NCBI RefSeq assembly: GCF_042679605.1
Contig: NZ_JBHTMU010000073.1
Location: 1 to 6,409 of the forward strand
Reading direction: 5' to 3'
DNA from: Litorisediminicola beolgyonensis
GTDB lineage: Bacteria; Pseudomonadota; Alphaproteobacteria; Rhodobacterales; Rhodobacteraceae
DNA length: 6,409 bases
Shown: piece by piece, positions 1 through 5,497 of the stretch
Layout of the letters: each line of letters starts with the position of its first letter
Numbering within the stretch: the stretch's first letter is position 1
The notes under the pieces: generated by a model
The model's input: only the letters and a program-made list of their open reading frames with translations
Told to the model about the DNA's origin: nothing
Database searches by the model: none
Program-made: the position numbers and the translations under genes

Positions 1-854
1 GTCGGGCTCCAGGCGCGGAGCGCGGCGGCGGGAGTGGCGCCGGTTCGGGTGACGCCCAGAGCCTGGATGCGCGGGTTCGCGCCGCCGCCTCCGTCGCAGC
101 GCAGGAAGACGCCTCCGTCGCGCGAGACGATGTTCTCTGGCTGCACCGGCATCCCGGCGGCGGTGAGGATGTGCAGGTCGACGCCCGCGCCGTGACCAGT
201 AGGATGGGCGTTCAGGTAATGCGTCCGCAGCACGCCCGGAGAGACCGGCGGGCCATCAAGCGTCAGGTGATCGAGGCAGATCTCGATCCCCGCCGCCACC
301 GTCGCGCCGCCCGGCACGGCGGCGGTGAAGAAGGGATCCTGGCTGGCCTCCAGGACCCGCGCCTCGGCCACGTCATGGCGATCCCAGATCTCGGGACCGC
401 GGCGCAGACCGTCGATCTGACTCAACCGCTCTTTCTGCCAGGAGTGCAGGAGCCGACCGTTCTGCAGGATCAGCGCGCTGTTATGCACCATCGCCTGGCC
501 GCTCTTCTGCGGCTCCTGCCACCAGACCGTGCCGAGGCACCAGAGCACCTCCGGAAAGCTGGCGCTGATCGTGTTCAGGTAGGGCTGGATGTTGAAGAAC
601 GTGTCGCGCCGGTAGGGCAGCGTGTCGGCGCGCTTGAAGAAGAACTCGGGCGCGAGAAAGACCGGCAGCACGTCATGGGCAACATGCGGCGCGACATGTG
701 CCTTGATCATGTCGCGCTGAAGATTGGCCTGAAGCGTGAGGCTTTCCTCTTCGCTCAGATCGGCGGGATCGACCCCATGCCCGGCCAGGATCGTGTTGAT
801 CGCGGTCTGGTCGCTGGTGTCGATATCGAAGGAAAAGAGCTGGACGGAGGGCAT
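1..854 (-). CDS. Nitrilase-superfamily carbon-nitrogen hydrolase, C-terminus off the window
   Basis: Translating the minus strand from the ATG at 854 gives an open frame of 284 codons that runs off the left edge without a stop. The three catalytic positions of the carbon-nitrogen hydrolase fold appear in the right order and context: Glu70 in LAPEFFFKR (general base), Lys141 in SWQKERLSQIDG, and the nucleophile Cys193 in AAGIEICLDH. The spacing, about 71 and 52 residues, suits the family, whose members hydrolyse nitriles or amides through a thioester on the Cys. No signal peptide or membrane segment is seen, so it is probably cytoplasmic. The start is supported by AGGAG at 862-866, 7 nt upstream. 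Usual family length is 260-340 residues, so little is probably missing. It is the last visible gene of a minus-strand cluster, 66 nt after the 195-residue gene. The LAPEFFF and EICLDH contexts do not point me to a named subfamily (NIT, amidase, beta-ureidopropionase, NAD synthetase), so the substrate is left open. Confidence 0.85.
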   Translation of the reverse strand, partial: MPSVQLFSFDIDTSDQTAINTILAGHGVDPADLSEEESLTLQANLQRDMIKAHVAPHVAHDVLPVFLAPEFFFKRADTLPYRRDTFFNIQPYLNTISASFPEVLWCLGTVWWQEPQKSGQAMVHNSALILQNGRLLHSWQKERLSQIDGLRRGPEIWDRHDVAEARVLEASQDPFFTAAVPGGATVAAGIEICLDHLTLDGPPVSPGVLRTHYLNAHPTGHGAGVDLHILTAAGMPVQPENIVSRDGGVFLRCDGGGGANPRIQALGVTRTGATPAAALRAWSP

Positions 855-882
855 GGGAGGTCTCCTGAAACGAGGGGCCGGG

Positions 883-914
883 GTCCGGGCGCGGCGGGTG
901 GCCCGCGCCCGGAC
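883..914 (-). promoter_or_regulatory. Strong intercistronic hairpin, 12-bp stem
   Basis: Positions 883-894 and 903-914 are perfectly complementary (GTCCGGGCGCGG against its reverse complement) around an 8-nt loop. On the minus strand the hairpin begins 6 nt after the stop codon at 921-923 and ends 28 nt before the nitrilase start. No T-run follows, only TCGTTT further on, so it is not a clear intrinsic terminator. More likely it stabilises or processes the mRNA, or partly attenuates the nitrilase gene. Confidence 0.6.
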
Positions 915-920
915 GCGGGC

Positions 921-1508
921 TCAGCCGGCGATCTGGTTGAAGAGCGCCTTGAGCTGCTCGATGATCTTGTCGGAAGCGGTGATGATGCCCTCGAGCACCT
1001 TGATCCACGGCGACCCGGTGGGCATCTTCGCGATCGCCTTCTCGAGGAAGGGCTTGAAGATCAGCCATGCCTGCTCGACCGCCTGCCCGATATCGTTGCC
1101 CTTGGTGGGCGTCGGGAAGGGCGGGATCGGGTCGGGTTGCGGCACCGGCGCGTAGGGCTTTCCGGCATTGATGTCCTGGATCGCCAGCAGGAACTGCTGG
1201 TTCACGCCCTGAACCCCGGAATAGATCGCGTGCAGCCCGGTGACGATCTCGCTCGCCAGTTTCTTGTTCGGTACGAACTTGTAGACGAGGTTCGCCGCGG
1301 TGCCGAGCACGCCCGCGAAGGCGGCGGTGTATTGCGTCCAGGTGGTGAAGCTCGCGCAATCGGTGGCGGCCTGGCCGGTCAGCGAGCTCGAGCAGGCCTG
1401 CGGCGGATCGGTGTCGAGCGCGGCGTAGATCGTGACCGGCGCGTCACCCAGAACGAGGCGGTCGAAGGAGGGGATGATCGACGGGGGGGTGCAGACTTGA
1501 GCGTCCAT
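921..1508 (-). CDS. Unrecognised 195-residue protein with proline-rich centre
   Basis: I do not recognise this protein. It has 195 residues. The N-terminal part (1-55) is mixed and contains three Cys (6, 39, 51), the only ones in the protein. Residues 56-112 look helical and rather hydrophobic (AAFAGVLGTAANLVYKF, then LASEIVTGLHAIYSGVQG). A proline-rich stretch runs from about 118 to 135 (PVPQPDPIPPFPTPTKG), and 140-195 is an amphipathic helical tail rich in Ile, Leu and Lys. There is no signal peptide and no convincing membrane helix. The ATG at 1508 is preceded by AAAGGA (1517-1522) at 8-nt spacing. It lies 55 nt after the 853-residue gene and 66 nt before the nitrilase, on the same strand. 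The PPFP motif recurs in the linker of the 853-residue protein, hinting at a related origin or shared partner. It could be a small subunit or partner of the large protein; that is inference from position and motif only. Confidence 0.8.
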   Translation of the reverse strand: MDAQVCTPPSIIPSFDRLVLGDAPVTIYAALDTDPPQACSSSLTGQAATDCASFTTWTQYTAAFAGVLGTAANLVYKFVPNKKLASEIVTGLHAIYSGVQGVNQQFLLAIQDINAGKPYAPVPQPDPIPPFPTPTKGNDIGQAVEQAWLIFKPFLEKAIAKMPTGSPWIKVLEGIITASDKIIEQLKALFNQIAG

Positions 1509-1548
1509 TGGTGAGATCCTTTGAGTGAAAAGGTGGGGGTGGAAATGC

Positions 1549-1563
1549 GGGGGCGATGCCCCC
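1549..1563 (-). promoter_or_regulatory. Hairpin directly after a stop codon
   Basis: GGGGGC (1549-1554) and GCCCCC (1558-1563) form a perfect 6-bp all-GC stem with a 3-nt loop. On the minus strand it starts at the first base after the stop codon of the 853-residue gene (1564-1566). The next bases are GCATTTCC, too short a T-run for a convincing intrinsic terminator. It may cause partial termination or protect the upstream message, which would lower expression of the two following genes relative to the first. Confidence 0.5.
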
Positions 1564-4125
1564 TCAGTGACCCTTGGCCGCGAAGCCGAGGGAATTCATG
1601 ATCGCCTGCGCCTGGGACAGCATCGCGTTGTCGATGATGTCGTTCGGTACGGTGATGTCCTCGCGCGTGCCGGTGCGCGTGGTGATGGTGGTCGAGTAGG
1701 TCTTGGTCTCGGAAAGCTCGGTAGTCAGCCCGGCGAGGCTCGTCTTGAGCGCCGCCGCGTTGGTCTGGAAGGTCGAGACCGCATCCGTCGAGAGCGTCGT
1801 CGCGGCCTGGCTGACCGAGGTGGCCATCGCGGTGAGCGGCAGCGCCTGTTCGGCCAGCCCCTCGGCGAAGCTCTCGAAGCTCTTCGGAGTGTTGGTGTCG
1901 GATTGCGCCATCGCCGTGATGACTTTCGCCGCGTCGATCCCGAAGGTCTTCATCGCGCTGTCGGCATCCGGACAGGTCGCGCTGGCGCCGAGCGCCTGCG
2001 GGGCGGGCTGGTTGTCCAGAAGCTCGATCAGCCCCGAAAGCGGGTCGACGATCGAGTTCACGACGCCCAGCACATGCACCGCCTGATCCGCGACCGGCAG
2101 CGCCTTGTCCGACAGGAGCGTGCTGTGCTGAGTGATGTCGGCGAGCACCGTCGTGTAGGTTCCGATGCCGCCCTGCACCGCGGTGACCGAGCCGGAAATC
2201 GCGGTGATGTGGCCGGTGATCGCGGTCAGCCGCGTCCGCAGGTCGGCGGCCGAGGCCTCGATCTGCGCGGCCAGCGTGTCGATCTGGTCCTTCGCCGTGT
2301 TGCCCTGGTTGGCGTCCTTGATCCGCGCCGCGCGCACCAGCGCGATGGTCTGGCCGAGGCTGAGCCGCCAGCCCTCGACCCGGCGCAGCGTGTCCTCGAT
2401 CAGCGTGGCGTCCGGGAAGGCGGAGATCACCGCGCCCGTGGCCGCGTCGAGATCGCCGACCGCCTTGGTCAGCTTCGGGAGCGCCGTCGTCACCGCGCCC
2501 ATCTTGGTGTTCTGATCCTTGGCCACGTCGACGAAGGGCGCGACGACGCTGTTGACGAAGGAGATGTTGAAGCCTTCGAGCACCGTCAGGATATGCACCG
2601 CGTCGCCCAGGAGCGCCGACATGTCCGCCACCTGGTGATCGAAGGTCGCGGGCAGTTTCAGCGCCGCGTCCATCTGCGCCAGCGCGCTTTCCAGCGACAC
2701 CGCCTGCGGCGACAGCGTGTCGAGCGCGGTGACAAGCGTGTCGATCTCGGAGACGAGCGCCGCCGATTGCGGCCAGAGCTTGGGGTCGATCTTCGGCAGG
2801 TCGTCGGTGATCTCGGGCATCGCGACCAGCATCGAACGCGCGGCGGGACGGCAGCGCTTGGCCTGAAGCCGCGCCAGCGGTGACGGGTCCATCCGGCGGA
2901 TGCGTCGCGGCGTGTAGGCAAGCCCCGCCGCGAGGCCCTTGGTGCCGGAGACCGGCTTCGTCAGATCGGGCGGCGTGGGCGGGAAGGGCGGCGCCTTGGC
3001 GGGCTTGTTGGGATCGAGCGGGGTCTGCGCGACGGCGCTGATCACCGTAAGGAGCGCGGTCTTGGTCGCGCTGCTGTCGCCCGAGCGGTACTGCCCGAGC
3101 GCGGTCTGGGTCGCGTCCCAGAGCGGCCCGGTCCCCGCCCCCTTGTCCGGCCCGAGACTGTCCGAGGTCGACTGGATCGTGTCATTGCCCAGATGCCCCT
3201 GAGCGAGATCCAGCACCGGCTTGATCCCGAGCTTGGCGAAGATCGCGTCCTCGGCCTTGTGAACGAGCGCGTCGAGCCCGGTTGCCTTGAGGATCGCGTC
3301 GATCACCGGCTTCAGGATCTTGTCGAAGACGCATTTCAGCGCGTCGAGCACCCATTTCAGCGGCTTGATCGCATCGACCAGGCGGTTGAACCCGTCCGAG
3401 ATCGGCTGCAGCGCATGGGCCGCGTCCTCGATCCCGGTGAGCGCGTCGCGCCCCGCCTGCCCCATCGCGTGCATGATGTCCTGGAAGACCTTGGTAAGGT
3501 CCTTGACCCCGGTGCCGACCGCGCGGATCGCCGGATCGAAGACTAGAAGCGCCTTGCCCACGTCCTCCTGCACCGTGTTGAACGTGTCGAGCACCGCGGC
3601 CAGGTCGTCGGCGGGTTTGGTGCCCTTCAGCACCTCGACGATGGGCGAGGCGATCTCCGAGAGATAGTGCAGGATCTCGATGGTGTTGATGTAGCCCGGC
3701 ACCTTCTGCGAGATTTCGACGGTCACCGCGCGGGCGTCGCCCAGCCCCGTGACGATCTCTTCCAGCACCTCGAGCACCGGCTTGATCACCTCGGTGTTGA
3801 GATCCTGCGCCAGGGTCAGCACATCGGCCAGCGCCTCGGCGCCCGCGTCGATCAGCCCGGCGATGACATCGGCGATCTCGCCCACGATCGGGATCGGCGA
3901 GAGAAACTCGAGCGCGCTGCCCAGGAGCTCGATCACCGCGTCGACGCCTTCGAACGCGGTGATGAGCTCGCCGAAATCCTTCAGGAGCGTGTCGATATCG
4001 GTCAGAAGCGTGTCGATCGCGTCGATCGGGGTCACCAGCGGCGCGAAATCCGTCAGGGTTGTGGAGAGATCCGAGAGCGTGCGCGCGAACGGATCGGCGG
4101 TCGGTGTGAGAAAGGTCGAGTTCAT
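1564..4125 (-). CDS. Unrecognised 853-residue, mostly helical two-part protein
   Basis: I do not recognise this protein. Nearly all of it is predicted by eye as amphipathic helices rich in Ala, Leu, Ile, Val, Asp and Thr. The N-terminal half (about 1-365) is acidic and includes a hydrophobic, glycine-containing stretch at 76-100 (SPIPIVGEIADVIAGLIDAG). A proline-rich linker follows (369-391), then a basic segment (407-430, starting RRIRR). The C-terminal half (about 436-853) is richer in Ala, Thr and Ser. Both halves open with a similar heptad pair: IDTLLTDIDTL at 37 and IDTLVTALDTL at 461. Cys is rare (265, 425, 718). There is no signal peptide. The frame is open back to an ATG at 4278, but I place the start at 4125: AGGGA lies at 4134-4138, 8 nt upstream, and the extra 51 residues are compositionally unlike the rest. 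It is the first gene of a three-gene minus-strand cluster. A structural, surface, lipid-binding or pore-forming role is possible, but none is shown. Confidence 0.85.
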   Translation of the reverse strand: MNSTFLTPTADPFARTLSDLSTTLTDFAPLVTPIDAIDTLLTDIDTLLKDFGELITAFEGVDAVIELLGSALEFLSPIPIVGEIADVIAGLIDAGAEALADVLTLAQDLNTEVIKPVLEVLEEIVTGLGDARAVTVEISQKVPGYINTIEILHYLSEIASPIVEVLKGTKPADDLAAVLDTFNTVQEDVGKALLVFDPAIRAVGTGVKDLTKVFQDIMHAMGQAGRDALTGIEDAAHALQPISDGFNRLVDAIKPLKWVLDALKCVFDKILKPVIDAILKATGLDALVHKAEDAIFAKLGIKPVLDLAQGHLGNDTIQSTSDSLGPDKGAGTGPLWDATQTALGQYRSGDSSATKTALLTVISAVAQTPLDPNKPAKAPPFPPTPPDLTKPVSGTKGLAAGLAYTPRRIRRMDPSPLARLQAKRCRPAARSMLVAMPEITDDLPKIDPKLWPQSAALVSEIDTLVTALDTLSPQAVSLESALAQMDAALKLPATFDHQVADMSALLGDAVHILTVLEGFNISFVNSVVAPFVDVAKDQNTKMGAVTTALPKLTKAVGDLDAATGAVISAFPDATLIEDTLRRVEGWRLSLGQTIALVRAARIKDANQGNTAKDQIDTLAAQIEASAADLRTRLTAITGHITAISGSVTAVQGGIGTYTTVLADITQHSTLLSDKALPVADQAVHVLGVVNSIVDPLSGLIELLDNQPAPQALGASATCPDADSAMKTFGIDAAKVITAMAQSDTNTPKSFESFAEGLAEQALPLTAMATSVSQAATTLSTDAVSTFQTNAAALKTSLAGLTTELSETKTYSTTITTRTGTREDITVPNDIIDNAMLSQAQAIMNSLGFAAKGH

Positions 4126-4126
4126 C

Positions 4127-4138
4127 GGGAAAATCCCT
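4127..4138 (-). promoter_or_regulatory. Weak ribosome-binding site inside a small dyad
   Basis: On the minus strand AGGGA (4138-4134) stands 8 nt before the ATG at 4125 and supports that start for the 853-residue gene. Its GGGA can pair with TCCC at 4130-4127 over a 3-nt loop, so the site could be partly masked. The 4-bp stem is marginal. Confidence 0.45.
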
Positions 4139-4182
4139 GTCTGAGGGGCCGGGGCCGGTTCTGAAATACAAGCGCTCCCAGT

Positions 4183-4201
4183 CGCTTGGAGAGGCCAAGC
4201 G
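4183..4201. promoter_or_regulatory. Inverted repeat, possible operator
   Basis: CGCTTGG (4183-4189) and CCAAGCG (4195-4201) form a perfect 7-bp inverted repeat with a 5-nt spacer. It lies 58-76 nt upstream of the start of the minus-strand cluster, where a repressor or activator of that cluster could bind. The CAAGCG half-site is present again at 4169-4174. No regulator gene is in the window. Confidence 0.4.
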
Positions 4202-4306
4202 GTGAACGCGTCTGGGTGGTGGAAGGACCTGCGGAACGAGTGAGACTCCGCGAGGTGACTCGCTAATAAGTTGAGCACATCTTTGGCACGAATGCGCGGA
4301 CCCGGC

Positions 4307-4322
4307 TGTGACGCCGGTCACA
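4307..4322. promoter_or_regulatory. CRP-like palindrome TGTGA-N6-TCACA
   Basis: The sequence CTGTGACGCCGGTCACAG (4306-4323) is a perfect inverted repeat whose core matches the TGTGA-N6-TCACA consensus known for enterobacterial CRP. It is centred about 92 nt upstream of the inferred htpX transcription start and about 190 nt upstream of the minus-strand cluster start, so it could serve either side. Whether this organism has a CRP/FNR-family protein with that specificity is unknown. Confidence 0.4.
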
Positions 4323-4372
4323 GGGATGCCGGGCAGGCCGCTCACCGGCCGTCGTGGCGCGCCGCTTGGGCG

Positions 4373-4400
4373 CTTGTTTGCGCAAAAAGCCCCTCCATAT
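4373..4400 (+). promoter_or_regulatory. RpoH-like (heat-shock) promoter of htpX
   Basis: A -35-like CTTGTTT (4373-4379) and a -10-like CTCCATAT (4393-4400) are separated by 13 nt. This fits the sigma-32 consensus CTTGAAA, N13-15, CCCCATNT, with 7 of 8 positions in the -10 box. The expected transcription start is near 4407, giving a leader of about 30 nt before htpX. In E. coli htpX is a known sigma-32 gene, which supports the call. The palindrome TTTGCGCAAA (4377-4386) overlaps the -35 edge and spacer. The site also rules against an htpX start upstream of it. Confidence 0.6.
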
Positions 4401-4436
4401 CTTCTCGGGAGAAAAGAGCATGCCCCGGAGGTCGGA

Positions 4437-5360
4437 ATGGGCTACGCGAAGACAGCCATGCTGATGGCGGCGATGACCGCGCTTTTCATGGGCGTGGGCT
4501 ACCTGATCGGCGGCACAAACGGCGCGCTGCTCGCGCTGGTCGCCGCGGCCGTGATGAACGGCTTCGCGTGGTGGAACTCGGACAAGATGGTCCTGCGCAT
4601 GCACAACGCGCAGGAGCTCGCCCCCGGGGACCGGCTGGGCCTCCACGCCCTGACCGCGGATTTGGCCCGGAACGCCGGCATCCCCGAGCCGAAGGTCTAC
4701 CTGATCGACACGCCCCAGCCCAACGCCTTCGCCACCGGCCGCAACCCTGCGAACGGCGCGGTCGCGGTCACCTCGGGCCTGATCCAGAGCCTCACGCGCG
4801 AGGAACTCGCGGGCGTCATCGCCCATGAGCTCGCCCATATCCGCAACCACGACACCGCGATCATGACCGTCACCGCGACCTTCGCCGGCGCGATCTCGAT
4901 GCTGGCCAATTTCGCGCTCTTCTTCGGCGGCTCGCGCGAGAGGATGGGGCTCGTCGGCACGCTCCTGATGATGGTCCTCGCGCCGATGGCGGCGGCGCTG
5001 GTGCAGATGGCGATCAGCCGGACCCGCGAATACGCCGCCGACAAGGCCGGGGCCGAGATCTGCGGCGAGCCGATGTGGCTGGCCTCGGCGCTCGAGAAGA
5101 TCGCCATGGGCGCGGCCCGGATCGACAACCACGCCGCCGAGCGCAACCCGGCGACGGCGCATATGTTCATCATCAACCCGCTCCACGCGCACAAGCACGA
5201 CAACCTCTTCGCCACCCACCCCGCCACCGAAAACCGCATCGCCGCGCTGCGCGAGATGCGCGTTGAGGGCGTTGCGCGCCCGCAGATGTCCGAGCGCCCG
5301 GTCACGGCAAGCCGCATCCCCAACACGCCCCAGAGCGCGCGGAAAGGGCCGTGGAGCTAA
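4437..5360 (+). CDS. htpX: Membrane zinc metalloprotease HtpX
   Basis: This is a 307-residue M48-family endopeptidase that cleaves misfolded membrane proteins on the cytoplasmic side of the inner membrane. The zinc site is complete: HELAH at 130-134 (His130, Glu131, His134) and Glu198 in SRTREYAADKAG as the third ligand. Two N-terminal membrane segments (about 7-24 and 27-44) and two after the zinc motif (about 146-163 and 173-194) match the HtpX layout. TPQPNAFATG at 92-101 and the FIINPL and HPATENRIAAL blocks are also typical. The last 25 or so residues form a polar, poorly conserved tail. GGAGG (4427-4431) sits 5 nt before the ATG at 4437. The frame extends upstream to 4308, but that start would precede the inferred promoter and adds a non-homologous arginine-rich leader. 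The promoter looks RpoH-type, fitting the role in heat and envelope stress. Length is normal for the family. Confidence 0.96.
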   Translation: MGYAKTAMLMAAMTALFMGVGYLIGGTNGALLALVAAAVMNGFAWWNSDKMVLRMHNAQELAPGDRLGLHALTADLARNAGIPEPKVYLIDTPQPNAFATGRNPANGAVAVTSGLIQSLTREELAGVIAHELAHIRNHDTAIMTVTATFAGAISMLANFALFFGGSRERMGLVGTLLMMVLAPMAAALVQMAISRTREYAADKAGAEICGEPMWLASALEKIAMGAARIDNHAAERNPATAHMFIINPLHAHKHDNLFATHPATENRIAALREMRVEGVARPQMSERPVTASRIPNTPQSARKGPWS

Positions 5361-5369
5361 GAGCGCGAC

Positions 5370-5390
5370 GGGCGGTCATGCAGACCGCCC
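5370..5390 (+). terminator. Terminator-like hairpin without U-tract
   Basis: GGGCGGTC (5370-5377) and GACCGCCC (5383-5390) form a perfect 8-bp stem with the 5-nt loop ATGCA, starting 10 nt after the htpX stop. The next bases are CGAGGCTGCG, with no T-run on either strand. Position suggests termination or 3'-end protection of the htpX message; the missing U-tract leaves termination unproven. Confidence 0.45.
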
Positions 5391-5433
5391 CGAGGCTGCG
5401 CGGCGGATAAGGACAGCGGGCAACGGCGTTTCC

Positions 5434-5461
5434 CTTGCTCGCTCCGGCCCGCGCTCCATCT
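5434..5461 (+). promoter_or_regulatory. RpoH-like promoter of the dehydrogenase gene
   Basis: CTTGCTC (5434-5440), preceded by CC to give CCCTTG as in the extended sigma-32 -35 element, is followed after 13 nt by CTCCATCT (5454-5461), 7 of 8 positions of CCCCATNT. The expected transcription start is near 5468. Spacing of both boxes to the ATG is the same as in the htpX promoter, which raises confidence in both calls. Confidence 0.5.
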
Positions 5462-5497
5462 GTCGAGGAGCCGCACAATCGCGATCCGGAGACCCGC

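Larger units (their letters stand above)
4126..4436. promoter_or_regulatory. Divergent intergenic control region
   Basis: This 311-nt region separates the minus-strand cluster from plus-strand htpX and holds no credible gene. It contains an RpoH-like promoter for htpX (4373-4400), a CRP-like palindrome (4307-4322), a 7-bp inverted repeat (4183-4201), a 10-bp palindrome TTTGCGCAAA (4377-4386), and five copies of CGCTTG/CAAGCG. For the leftward cluster I see no good sigma-70-type promoter. A TTGTATTT stretch (minus strand, 4172-4165) is the most AT-rich piece near that start, but it has no matching -35 element. Confidence 0.7.

Noticed and set aside
87..121. Direct repeat GCCTCCGTCGC at 87-97 and 111-121
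   Set aside because: It lies inside the hydrolase frame and encodes two DGG turns; a short coding coincidence.
171..1514. 447-residue plus-strand open frame, and a similar 452-residue one at 1525-2883
   Set aside because: Both are very rich in Arg, Asp, Gly and His with no domain motif, and lie antisense to the minus-strand genes. They are typical GC-rich shadow frames.
2836..2921. Frameshift or separate gene start at Met436 (MPEITDD) in the helical protein
   Set aside because: The frame is open throughout, no ribosome-binding site precedes that Met, and codon third positions stay GC-rich across the junction. A single protein is the simpler reading.
4126..4278. Earlier start at 4278 for the 853-residue protein
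   Set aside because: The extra 51 residues are unlike the rest in composition, and a ribosome-binding site is present before 4125.
4336..4350. GGCCG/CGGCC 5-bp stem with 5-nt loop upstream of htpX
   Set aside because: Short GC stems are expected by chance at this base composition, and its position gives no clear role.
4308..4436. Earlier htpX start at 4308
   Set aside because: It adds 43 residues absent from the family, lies upstream of the inferred promoter, and lacks the good ribosome-binding site found before 4437.
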